A DNA stretch of 11,406 nucleotides from Acidaminococcaceae bacterium UBA2453 (lineage in GTDB: Bacteria; Bacillota; Negativicutes; Acidaminococcales; Acidaminococcaceae): assembly GCA_002342505.1 (NCBI GenBank), contig DDQB01000077.1:1-11406 (forward strand). The letters are read 5' to 3'. Positions within the stretch are counted from its first letter, which is position 1; each line of letters opens with the position of its first letter. Below the pieces are notes generated by a model. That model made no database searches, was not told the DNA's origin, and saw only the letters and a program-made list of their open reading frames with translations. The position numbers and the translations under genes are program-made. Shown in pieces: positions 1 to 6,056 of the stretch.

Positions 1-20
1 TTAATCAGCGCTTCCTTAAA
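1..20 (-). repeat. Dispersed 20-base motif, copy 1 (window edge)
   Basis: This is the first of five copies of TTTAAGGAAGYGCTGATTAA, read here on the minus strand. It lies at the very edge, so any extension to the left cannot be seen. It ends seven bases before the -35 box of the tRNA promoter. Its function is unknown. Confidence 0.85.
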
Positions 21-26
21 TTTTAT

Positions 27-55
27 TTGCTTCAATCAGCAAACTGTGCTATAAT
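27..55 (+). promoter_or_regulatory. Promoter of tRNA-Arg
   Basis: A -35 box TTGCTT (27-32) and a perfect -10 box TATAAT (50-55) are 17 bases apart. Transcription would start near 62, about 15 bases before the mature tRNA. No other promoter is visible before lrgA, so this one may also feed lrgAB by read-through. Confidence 0.75.
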
Positions 56-76
56 ATCACCTGTACAATTTAACAT

Positions 77-151
77 GCGCCTGTAGCTCAGTGGATAGAG
101 CACCGGTCTCCGGAACCGGGTGCGGACGTTCGATTCGTCTCAGGCGCACCA
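77..151 (+). tRNA. tRNA-Arg (anticodon CCG)
   Basis: The sequence folds into a complete cloverleaf. The acceptor stem pairs GCGCCTG with CAGGCGC. The D stem pairs GCTC with GAGC. The anticodon stem pairs CCGGT with ACCGG around loop CTCCGGA, giving anticodon CCG, which reads the arginine codon CGG. The T arm has loop TTCGATT. The 3' CCA is encoded at 149-151. The gene has its own promoter and is followed within a few bases by a terminator hairpin, so it is a single-gene unit. Confidence 0.95.
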
Positions 152-156
152 ATGAA

Positions 157-190
157 AAAAGCGCTCTGTAACTAATGTTGCAGAGCTTTT
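157..190 (+). terminator. Terminator after tRNA-Arg, possibly leaky
   Basis: GCTCTG (163-168) pairs with CAGAGC (181-186), and the stem extends inward through a G-T pair and three more pairs to loop TAAT. The run TTTT (187-190) follows and A residues precede it. It ends 20 bases before the lrgA ribosome binding site, so lrgAB must be transcribed through it or from an unseen promoter. Confidence 0.7.
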
Positions 191-225
191 ATCATCTTGC
201 TGCTGTTTTAAAGGAGTCGATAAGG

Positions 226-579
226 TTGAAAGAATTCAAACAGTTTACGATTATCATTCTGCTTTCGTTTATAGGCGAAGTGCTGCACGCGCTTATTCCG
301 TTCCCTGTTCCCGCCAGCATTTACGGGATCCTTCTTCTTTTCTTCCTGTTGGAGCGGAACATACTGAAACTACAAGACATTGACGAAGTTTCCTCCTTCC
401 TGATTTTTATCATGCCGGTGCTGTTTGTTCCCGCCGCTGTAGGACTGATTGACGCATGGGATGAGCTGCGTGCTTCATTTGCGGCGTATGTAACGATTAT
501 CATTGCCGTGACGTTTATTGTAATGATTGTGACCGGACGTGTTACGCAGAGCCTGCTGCGTCGGTGGGAGGAAAAATAA
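226..579 (+). CDS. lrgA: LrgA/CidA family holin-like membrane protein
   Basis: This is a 118-residue protein of the LrgA/CidA family. LrgA-type proteins are holin-like inner-membrane proteins that work with LrgB to control murein hydrolase activity and autolysis; some LrgAB pairs are reported to carry pyruvate. Four hydrophobic segments are visible, near residues 7-25, 33-50, 60-80 and 86-106, followed by a short basic tail. The TTG start at 226 is chosen because AAGGAG (211-216) lies nine bases upstream. An in-frame ATG at 175 is rejected because it lies inside the tRNA terminator hairpin and has no ribosome binding site. The stop is one base before the lrgB start, so the pair is translated as one unit. 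No promoter is visible between the tRNA terminator and this gene. Confidence 0.88.
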   Translation: MKEFKQFTIIILLSFIGEVLHALIPFPVPASIYGILLLFFLLERNILKLQDIDEVSSFLIFIMPVLFVPAAVGLIDAWDELRASFAAYVTIIIAVTFIVMIVTGRVTQSLLRRWEEK

Positions 580-580
580 G

Positions 581-1273
581 ATGAACGCATTCTGGCAACA
601 TTCCATATTTTTCGGTATTTTATCCACGCTGGTCTTTTACGGGCTTGGCGTCATGATTAAGAACCGGTTGAAGAGCGCGGCGTTTAATCCGCTTCTGATC
701 AGTATTTTGCTGACAATCGCGTTTTTAAAACTCTTCCATATTGATTACATTACATATAATAACAGCGCCAGATATCTCAGTTACCTGCTGACGCCTGCTA
801 CCATCTGTCTGGCCGTGCCCCTGTACCGGCAGCTGGATACGCTGAAGAAAAACTGGAGAGCTGTCTTTTCGGGGATCTCAGTAAGCGTCCTGGTTACCAT
901 GTTCTCTGTGCTGTTCTTTGCCCGGCTTTTCGGCATCAGCCATGCGTCCTATGTTACCATGCTGCCCAAATCCATTACCACGGCCATTGGCATCGGGGTC
1001 GTGGAAGAGTTGGGAGGATATGTGGCGATTGCAGCGGCCTCGATTATCATTTCGGGAATTTTAGGTAATATCTTCGCGGAACCGATATGCAAACTTTTCA
1101 GGATAGAACATCCGATTGCCCGTGGAATCGCCATCGGTTGTTCCAGCCATGCGCTGGGAACGGTGAAAGCATTGGAAATGGGAGAAGTGGAAGGGGCCAT
1201 GAGCTCCCTGTCCATTGCGCTGGCGGGCATTCTGACGGTGGCCGGCGCATCCGTGTTTGCCATGCTGTTTTAA
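581..1273 (+). CDS. lrgB: LrgB family protein (LrgA partner)
   Basis: This is a 230-residue integral membrane protein of the LrgB/CidB family, which matches the usual family length. It has about six hydrophobic segments. The well-conserved C-terminal half is clear, with a stretch at about 125-145 containing LPKSITTAIGI and then a region with GCSSHALGTVKA near 187-198, both typical of the family. It is expected to act with LrgA at the inner membrane in control of cell-wall hydrolysis or in export of small metabolites. The ATG start at 581 has GGGAGG (566-571) nine bases upstream. A longer reading from 539 overlaps lrgA and is less likely. The stop codon lies inside copy 2 of the dispersed motif, but the protein is full length. 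Confidence 0.92.
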   Translation: MNAFWQHSIFFGILSTLVFYGLGVMIKNRLKSAAFNPLLISILLTIAFLKLFHIDYITYNNSARYLSYLLTPATICLAVPLYRQLDTLKKNWRAVFSGISVSVLVTMFSVLFFARLFGISHASYVTMLPKSITTAIGIGVVEELGGYVAIAAASIIISGILGNIFAEPICKLFRIEHPIARGIAIGCSSHALGTVKALEMGEVEGAMSSLSIALAGILTVAGASVFAMLF

Positions 1274-1290
1274 TCAGTGCTTCCTTTAAG
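1268..1290 (-). repeat. Dispersed motif, copy 2, overlapping the lrgB stop
   Basis: This copy reads, on the minus strand, as the same motif with one extra A in the left arm and core AGCACT instead of AGCGCT. The lrgB stop TAA (1271-1273) falls within it. Confidence 0.8.
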
Positions 1291-1360
1291 TAAGTGCATT
1301 AAAAGTTGAAAATGTATGAAAACCATCCTTAGCTGCAGCTTCTGTATCGTTATATATAAA

Positions 1361-1392
1361 GCAAAAAAGCCGCCTTATCAGGCGGCTTTTGC
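1361..1392. terminator. Two-way terminator between lrgB and the binding-protein gene
   Basis: AAAGCCGCC and GGCGGCTTT form a strong stem around loop TTATCA (1375-1380). The stem is flanked by an A run on the left and a T run on the right, and by GC pairs at 1361-1362 and 1391-1392. The symmetry lets it end transcription of lrgAB (plus strand) and of the binding-protein gene (minus strand). I see nothing further in 1393-1499. Confidence 0.85.
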
Positions 1393-1499
1393 TTTGCTGT
1401 TATGTTAAAGATATATGGATCCACTCGTATGCACGCCTCTCAATGCGTTCGATGCAATCAGCGAATGGATGCTTCAATAGCTTCTGACTCAGATGTGGT

Positions 1500-2264
1500 T
1501 CATTTCGTATCTTTCCCAAACCACTTTTCGTAAATTTTATCGTATTCCCCGCTGCTCTTCAATTCGGCCAGCGCTTTGTTGATTTTAGGGGTCAGGTCGC
1601 CATGATGACGCATCACAATCCCATAGGACTCTGTTGCAAACGCATCCACCGCCACCGCTGCATCCGGAAATTGTTTCCGGATTAAATACCGCGCAACGGG
1701 TTTGTCAATGACAATGGCTTCTGCCTTTTTATCTTTCAGGGCCTGGAATGTTTCCTCGCTGGTTTTAAAGCTCAGTACGTTTTCCCCGGCCAGCTGCTTT
1801 GCCTTTTCTTCCCCGGTGGTCCCAGCCTGGACGGCTACCGTTTTTCCTTTCAGTTCTTCCGGCGTTTTGCATTTCGCTTCTTCTCCTTTGCGCACCACAA
1901 TGGAAAGGCCGGATTCATAATAGGGATCGCTCATGTCCACGATCTTCTGCCGGTCCGGCGTAATGGTGATGCCCGCAATGGCTGCGTTCAGGTTGCCCCG
2001 TTTCACAGCCGGGAGCAGCGCCTCAAAATTCATGTCCAGAAGCACTACCTGCATGTTCATTTTTTCCCCGATAGCGCGGATCAGGTCCATATCAAAGCCG
2101 GTAATCTCTTTAGTCCCCGGGTCCCGGAACGCGAAAGGCGGGAAGAACACTTCCGTTCCCACTTTTAACACCTTCGGTCCTTCCGTCTTTTTTTCCACGC
2201 CGCAGCCGACGGTAAAGCAAAGTATCGTACATATACTAATCAGAAACACAGTAAGCCTTTTCAT
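1500..2264 (-). CDS. Amino-acid-binding lipoprotein (SBP family 3), orphan
   Basis: This is a 254-residue extracytoplasmic binding protein of ABC-transporter family 3 (GlnH/ArtI/FliY type). Residues 1-20 are a lipoprotein signal ending TVGC, with Cys21 as the lipidated residue. The family signature GFDMDL begins at Gly56. Arg105 in TPDRQ and Asp187 in VIDKP are where the family contacts the carboxylate and amino groups of a bound amino acid, and the AGTTGE loop sits at 147-152. All key positions look intact, so an amino acid or a close analogue is the likely ligand; which one cannot be told. The start has AAGGAG (2275-2280) ten bases upstream. No permease or ATPase gene is adjacent, which is unusual. 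It is transcribed away from yjiH across a shared control region. Confidence 0.93.
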   Translation of the reverse strand: MKRLTVFLISICTILCFTVGCGVEKKTEGPKVLKVGTEVFFPPFAFRDPGTKEITGFDMDLIRAIGEKMNMQVVLLDMNFEALLPAVKRGNLNAAIAGITITPDRQKIVDMSDPYYESGLSIVVRKGEEAKCKTPEELKGKTVAVQAGTTGEEKAKQLAGENVLSFKTSEETFQALKDKKAEAIVIDKPVARYLIRKQFPDAAVAVDAFATESYGIVMRHHGDLTPKINKALAELKSSGEYDKIYEKWFGKDTK

Positions 2265-2376
2265 ATCATTCCGTCTCCTTCAAAGATGGCGCGCCCGGCA
2301 AAGCCGCATTTTCAATTTCGCCTGCCGTCGTCTCTGTTTTCTGCATTCGATTGTCTGCTATATGTATTATATATAA

Positions 2377-2405
2377 AATTTATCACAGTTTGTATAGAAA
2401 GACAA
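2377..2405 (-). promoter_or_regulatory. Candidate promoter of the amino-acid-binding lipoprotein gene
   Basis: On the minus strand a -35-like TTGTCT (2405-2400) and an extended -10 TGATAAATT (-10 hexamer 2382-2377) are 17 bases apart. The TGTGAT half-site 2387-2382 overlaps this -10. A perfect TATAAT exists at 2371-2366 on the same strand but has a poor -35, so the exact promoter is uncertain. Confidence 0.4.
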
Positions 2406-2420
2406 TAAAAAATGTGATAA
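2380..2420. promoter_or_regulatory. Inverted TTATCACA / TGTGATAA pair in the divergent region
   Basis: TTATCACA (2380-2387) and TGTGATAA (2413-2420) are perfect 8-base inverted repeats whose centres are 33 bases apart, about three helical turns. The left arm overlaps the candidate minus-strand -10. It looks like a paired operator controlling the binding-protein gene, yjiH or both. The half-site resembles Crp/Fnr-type sites, but the spacing is not theirs. Confidence 0.45.
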
Positions 2421-2436
2421 GTTTTGAATATTATTA

Positions 2437-2465
2437 TTTTCACTTTTTCGATTTCGTGATATAGT
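2437..2465 (+). promoter_or_regulatory. Candidate promoter of yjiH
   Basis: A weak -35 TTTTCA (2437-2442) and -10 TATAGT (2460-2465) are 17 bases apart, with an extended -10 TGA just before the hexamer. The start would be near 2472, leaving a leader of about 200 bases before yjiH. Confidence 0.5.
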
Positions 2466-2488
2466 TTAGTTATGCAAAAATACAATAA

Positions 2489-2662
2489 TGCATTTATACG
2501 GAAGCGTTGCAAACACATCGCGGCGATCCATGCTGCAACCCGTTTGCTCTTGCGCCGTGCGGGGAGTCGCGAACCGGCCTCCGGCACAACGCCCGTTTGT
2601 ATAAAAATGCAGGAGCCCGGACAATCGGGAGAAAGGAAAAACCGCTTTTCTTCCATGAGCGG
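2489..2662 (+). promoter_or_regulatory. Structured leader of yjiH, candidate riboswitch-like RNA
   Basis: The RNA can form a long closing helix: TGCATTT with AAATGCA (2489-2495/2605-2611) and ATAC with GTAT (2496-2499/2599-2602), separated by a two-base bulge. Inside it lie GTTGCA/TGCAAC (2506-2511/2534-2539), which encloses ATCG/CGAT, and GTGCGGGG with a G-interrupted partner (2557-2564/2579-2587). Two small hairpins follow at 2616-2629 and 2642-2662. The latter spans a minimal ORF (ATG 2655) whose TGA overlaps the yjiH ATG. The segment is GC-rich between AT-rich flanks. I do not recognise it as a known riboswitch class. No terminator is evident, so control would be at translation. Confidence 0.45.
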
Positions 2663-2674
2663 AAGCAGATTCTG

Positions 2675-4042
2675 ATGAAGACAAGAAACGCGAAACACAT
2701 CGCAGGGTTTGTCATTCCCTCGCTGCTGGGCATCATTTTATTTATGGTGCCGATTAAATACAATGACAACTGGACCATTGCAGTAAAGATCCTGGCCGAT
2801 ATGATCGGCGCCGCCATCGGCGATTATCTTCCTCTGCTGTGCGTGTTCATTGTAACAGTTTCAGCCGTCCTCGGGGTGGTTTCCCTGAAGCGGCCCAATT
2901 TTATCACAACGTACCCCATCATTGACAAAACCTTTACCGCCACGCCGGTCTGGGCGCTGATCCGCGTTATCGGGGCAGTCTTTATCTGGCTGACATACCT
3001 GAAGATCGATGCAGGGGAGGACGTAACGGGCATCATCCATATGATCACTATGCCGGATGCCGGCGGTTTTGTGCTGACGGAGCTGCTGTCCGTCCTGGTC
3101 ATCATCTTTCTGCTGGCGGGGTTGCTGCTTCCGTTCCTCCTGGATTTCGGGCTGCTGGAATTCATCGGCGCCCTGCTGACCAAGGTCATGCGCCCCCTGT
3201 TCACCATTCCCGGCCGGGCGGCGGTAGACTGCATCACTTCCTGGATTGGCGACGGAACCCTGGGCGTTATGCTGACTGCCAACCAGTATGAAGATGGCTA
3301 CTATTCCGAACGGGAAGCGGCCATCGTCGCTACGACGTTCTCCGCCGTGTCCATCACCTTCAGCATCGTGGTGCTGGCGCAGGTGAAACTGATGGATTAT
3401 TTTGGGATTTACTATCTGGTGGTCTGCGTCATCGGTATCGTCTGCGCGCTGATCTTGCCCCGTATCCCGCCTCTGTCGCTGAAAAAAGATACCTTTCTGG
3501 TTCCCGGGAAAGCCATGGGCGAAGAACTGCCGGAAGGCTATTCCTCTTCCTGGAAATACGGCCTGGACCTTGCCTGCAAACGGGTTGAAGAGTACAAAGG
3601 CGTAAAGCAGTTTCTGGAAAGCAGCCTGAAAAACGCTGCCGGCATGTGGTTCGGCGTGCTGCCCGTAGTCATGTGCATCGGCACGCTGGCGCTGGTACTG
3701 GCGCTGAACACTACCATTTTTGAAACCCTGGGACTGCCCTTTATGCCGTTGCTGAACCTGTTGGATATACCGGAAGCGGCGGCTGCATCCAAGACCATGG
3801 TGGTCGGTTTTACGGATATGTTTACTCCCTCCATCCTGGCGGCCAGCAACATTACCAGCAACATGACCCGTTTTATCGTAGCCGTGGTTTCCGTGACCCA
3901 GCTGATCTACCTGTCCGAAGTAGGAGGCCTGATTCTGGGTTCCAAAATCCCCGTCAATCTGGCGGAACTGTTCATCCTGTTCCTGGAACGGACCGTGATC
4001 AGCCTTGTGATCGCTTCTGCTTTCGCCCATATGATTTTCTGA
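2675..4042 (+). CDS. yjiH: YjiH family membrane protein with nucleoside-recognition (Gate) domain
   Basis: This is a 455-residue inner-membrane protein with about nine or ten hydrophobic segments. The central stretch, about residues 120-220, contains PGRAAVDCITSWIGDGT and then EREAAIVATTFSAVSITFS, which I recognise from YjiH-type proteins with the Gate fold. The transported substrate is not established. In Escherichia coli yjiH and yjiG are separate genes next to iadA (isoaspartyl dipeptidase); this protein looks like both halves in one chain. The ATG at 2675 is preferred because the hydrophobic N terminus begins there. An extension back to 2507 (56 residues, Arg/Cys-rich, no hydrophobic character) is more likely leader RNA. 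The ribosome binding site is weak (GGAAG at 2661-2665), which fits coupled or controlled translation. Confidence 0.88.
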   Translation: MKTRNAKHIAGFVIPSLLGIILFMVPIKYNDNWTIAVKILADMIGAAIGDYLPLLCVFIVTVSAVLGVVSLKRPNFITTYPIIDKTFTATPVWALIRVIGAVFIWLTYLKIDAGEDVTGIIHMITMPDAGGFVLTELLSVLVIIFLLAGLLLPFLLDFGLLEFIGALLTKVMRPLFTIPGRAAVDCITSWIGDGTLGVMLTANQYEDGYYSEREAAIVATTFSAVSITFSIVVLAQVKLMDYFGIYYLVVCVIGIVCALILPRIPPLSLKKDTFLVPGKAMGEELPEGYSSSWKYGLDLACKRVEEYKGVKQFLESSLKNAAGMWFGVLPVVMCIGTLALVLALNTTIFETLGLPFMPLLNLLDIPEAAAASKTMVVGFTDMFTPSILAASNITSNMTRFIVAVVSVTQLIYLSEVGGLILGSKIPVNLAELFILFLERTVISLVIASAFAHMIF

Positions 4043-4070
4043 AAGACTGACCGGAAATATCAGATTTTAA

Positions 4071-4090
4071 TTTAAGGAAGCGCTGATTAA
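4071..4090 (+). repeat. Dispersed motif, copy 3
   Basis: This is an exact TTTAAGGAAGCGCTGATTAA, 28 bases after the yjiH stop and just before the terminator. Copy 4, beyond yggE, faces it in opposite orientation. Confidence 0.85.
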
Positions 4091-4094
4091 TATT

Positions 4095-4128
4095 AAAACC
4101 GCATCCCGTAAATTCGGGATGCGGTTTT
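4095..4128. terminator. Two-way terminator between yjiH and the SIMPL gene
   Basis: A perfect 14-pair stem, AAAACCGCATCCCG with CGGGATGCGGTTTT, surrounds loop TAAATT (4109-4114). The outer A and T runs make it work on both strands, ending yjiH from the left and the SIMPL-protein gene from the right. Confidence 0.9.
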
Positions 4129-4183
4129 GGATTTTAACTCAGGCAAGGGTTAATCGCTCTGCTGTGTAATCGTTCTGGCTCCG

Positions 4184-4900
4184 TTATTCCAGCGCGAATT
4201 CAAGGCTTACGTTTGCTTCCACGCTGATGACCCCCGGATTGATTTCCGTAGGCGTGGATTCCATGGCAGCGCCGTCTTCCAGTTTTGCCATCATCATATT
4301 GCGGTTCATGGTCCGGGTCGCGCCGGTAACGGTTCCTAGGCTGGCGCGGATCAGATATCCCAGCGAACGTCCCCCGGCCCGCGCTACTACGGCGGCTTTG
4401 GAACGGGCGTTGGACACCGCTTCGTCCAGCAGCTGGTTTTCAAACAGCGAGCGGTTGTTCAGGCCGAAATCGACCCGGTCGATGAGCAGGTTGACATTTA
4501 CGGATTTATCAATTATATCGCTGAGTTTTTCCAGATTTTTGATTTTTACTTTATAGTCTGCACGGGCCGCGTAGCCTGTCAGTTTCCGCCGGTTCTTTTC
4601 AAAACGGTATTCCGGCTGCAGGGAATAGTGGATGGTCTGGATATCCTGATCGGGAATTGCCTGAACCAGCAGAAGATGTTTGAAGGCCGCCATTTCTTTT
4701 GCCAGGTTCTCTCGCGCTTCTTCCGCCGTGGCGGCCCGTTTTTCCAGACCGCCGAACAGGACGGCCATGTCGGGAGCGACTTCCGCGCTGGCATGCCCGG
4801 TGACAGAGATGCTGTCCCGTTCCGCCGCCAGGGTTGGACTGGCATAAAAGGCAAAGCAGGCGGCCAAGACAAGTAACCATGCAATCAGTTTATGTTTCAT
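4184..4900 (-). CDS. SIMPL (DUF541) domain protein, YggE-like, exported
   Basis: This is a 238-residue exported protein of the SIMPL/DUF541 family (YggE in Escherichia coli, linked there to oxidative stress; the biochemical role is not settled). Residues 1-25 are a signal peptide ending TLA, with cleavage before Ala26. There is a Cys at 15, but it lies inside the hydrophobic core and is not a lipobox. The mature part opens with SVTGHASAEVAPD, the family's usual start, and continues as one SIMPL domain to the C terminus. Family length is normal. The start at 4900 has AAAGGAG (4908-4914) seven bases upstream; a 32-residue extension back to 4996 is rejected because it would bury the signal peptide. 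It is a single-gene unit, bounded by a two-way terminator. Confidence 0.9.
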   Translation of the reverse strand: MKHKLIAWLLVLAACFAFYASPTLAAERDSISVTGHASAEVAPDMAVLFGGLEKRAATAEEARENLAKEMAAFKHLLLVQAIPDQDIQTIHYSLQPEYRFEKNRRKLTGYAARADYKVKIKNLEKLSDIIDKSVNVNLLIDRVDFGLNNRSLFENQLLDEAVSNARSKAAVVARAGGRSLGYLIRASLGTVTGATRTMNRNMMMAKLEDGAAMESTPTEINPGVISVEANVSLEFALE

Positions 4901-5063
4901 GAAAAGACTCCTTTCCGACGCGGCATATCTGTTTTTGCATCTGCTCCGGCGGGCGAAAGGCTGGCGAAGCGATTTGCGGAAAGCGCCGACAGGCATGCGG
5001 GCAGACGGGTCCGCGCTCTTACCAAGTAATTCGAGATTTTTAACCGGTTCCGTCCGGCTTCTT

Positions 5064-5088
5064 TTTATATTTTAACACAAGATGTCAA
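5064..5088 (-). promoter_or_regulatory. Tentative promoter of the SIMPL gene
   Basis: On the minus strand a perfect -35 TTGACA (5088-5083) is followed by AT-rich candidates TAAAAA or TATAAA, but these are only 15 or 13 bases away. The -35 is persuasive and the -10 is not. The leader would be about 160 bases long. Confidence 0.35.
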
Positions 5089-5114
5089 TTTCCCGTGAAT
5101 CTTTTGAGGCTGCT

Positions 5115-5142
5115 TTGTCTTTTAATGTCTGCATGTTATAAT
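5115..5142 (+). promoter_or_regulatory. Promoter of the cysteine-rich protein gene
   Basis: TTGTCT (5115-5120) and TATAAT (5137-5142) are 16 bases apart, with an extended -10 TGT. The predicted start, near 5149, falls inside copy 4 of the dispersed motif, so the motif would form the 5' end of the mRNA. Confidence 0.65.
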
Positions 5143-5143
5143 A

Positions 5144-5164
5144 TTTAATCAGCACTTCCTTAAA
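5144..5164 (-). repeat. Dispersed motif, copy 4
   Basis: This reads on the minus strand as the motif with core AGTGCT. It directly follows a -10 box. The downstream flank, TATTATAA on the minus strand, resembles that of copy 3, so the true unit may be a few bases longer than 20. Confidence 0.85.
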
Positions 5165-5266
5165 GTATTGAAGAAGTTATTTTATTTGTGTTACGGTAAT
5201 TAAAAAACGATCTTCATTGCGGCAAGACATACAAAAGATACAGCTTTTATCAAGGAGGGATCTGTG

Positions 5267-5917
5267 ATGCAATACTATTTTCCAAGCTGCAAATTTACCC
5301 AGATGAAACCGGAGACTTCGGAAAAGATCAAACGGTTTATGGAATCGGAGGGCGCGCGTGTCGTCGGCTGCTGCCGCCCCGGTCATAAAGCGCTGTCGGG
5401 CTGGAATGATATCGCCGTTACTGTTTGCGAGAGCTGCAGCATCATTATCGGAGAGAATCGGCCGGCTGCCAAAGTAATCAGCCTGTACGAATGGATCGAC
5501 GGCCTGACTGGTTTTCCGTTCCCGGATTACAAAGGGGAACGCATTACATTGCAGGACTGCTACAGGGCAAAGGCAAAAGCGGCGGAAAAGGAAGCCGTGC
5601 GAAACGTACTGCGTAAAATGAATATGGAAGTGGTGGAACTTTCCGGGACAGAAGAAGAAATGCGCTTTGACGGCAAATTCCTGTTTTCCCCCATAAGCGC
5701 CGGTAATTTAGCGCTGGCGCCCCGACGGTTTGCGGAAATACAAAAAGACATTACAGAAAAAACGGCGGAAGAAGCGGACGCCTGGCTGAAAGAATACTGC
5801 CGGCGGTTTCAGACAAAACGCGTCGCCTGTTACTGCAATTCCTGCTTTGCAGGGCTGAAACAGGGGCTTCCGGAAGGGAAGACCGCAGTCCACGTGGCGG
5901 AACTGCTGTTCCCGTAA
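5267..5917 (+). CDS. Small cysteine-rich CCG-like (HdrB-related) protein
   Basis: This is a 216-residue soluble protein with no signal or membrane segment. It carries ten cysteines in an order that resembles the CCG (heterodisulfide-reductase/glycolate-oxidase type) domain: Cys8 in FPSC, Cys35-Cys36 in GCCRPG, and Cys54-x-x-Cys57. A second, weaker half has Asp97-Cys98, no second CC pair, and a final CYCNSC at 188-193. CCG domains bind iron-sulfur clusters in thiol/disulfide electron transfer, so an Fe-S or redox role is plausible but not shown. The reactions of close relatives are unknown to me. ATG 5267 is preferred over GTG 5264 because AAGGAGG (5252-5258) is eight bases before it. It is a single gene with its own promoter; I see no terminator after it. 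Confidence 0.75.
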   Translation: MQYYFPSCKFTQMKPETSEKIKRFMESEGARVVGCCRPGHKALSGWNDIAVTVCESCSIIIGENRPAAKVISLYEWIDGLTGFPFPDYKGERITLQDCYRAKAKAAEKEAVRNVLRKMNMEVVELSGTEEEMRFDGKFLFSPISAGNLALAPRRFAEIQKDITEKTAEEADAWLKEYCRRFQTKRVACYCNSCFAGLKQGLPEGKTAVHVAELLFP

Positions 5918-5952
5918 CCGAGCGACAGTATACTTATTGCATCCTGCCGTTA

Positions 5953-5981
5953 TTGTATTTTATACTAAAAAATGTTACAAT
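5953..5981 (+). promoter_or_regulatory. Promoter of the EAL-domain sensor gene
   Basis: TTGTAT (5953-5958) and TACAAT (5976-5981) are 17 bases apart, with an extended -10 TGT. The start is expected near 5988, giving a leader of about 70 bases in which I see no strong structure. Confidence 0.65.
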
Positions 5982-6056
5982 ATAAGGCAAAGTATTATAC
6001 ATCTCTTATATAATTACAGGGGCGTAAGCAAACCTGAAATGCGGAGGGTGAGGATA

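Noticed and set aside
175..225. Upstream ATG start for lrgA
   Set aside because: It lies in the tRNA terminator hairpin and has no ribosome binding site; TTG 226 has AAGGAG at proper distance.
2507..2674. 56-residue N-terminal extension of YjiH
   Set aside because: It is Arg/Cys-rich, unlike the family's N terminus, lacks a ribosome binding site, and overlaps the proposed RNA fold.
2861..4030. Long minus-strand reading frame of 389 codons opposite yjiH
   Set aside because: It is a Gln/His/Arg/Asp-rich mirror of a conserved membrane protein gene, with no recognisable domain; a shadow of the plus-strand codon bias.
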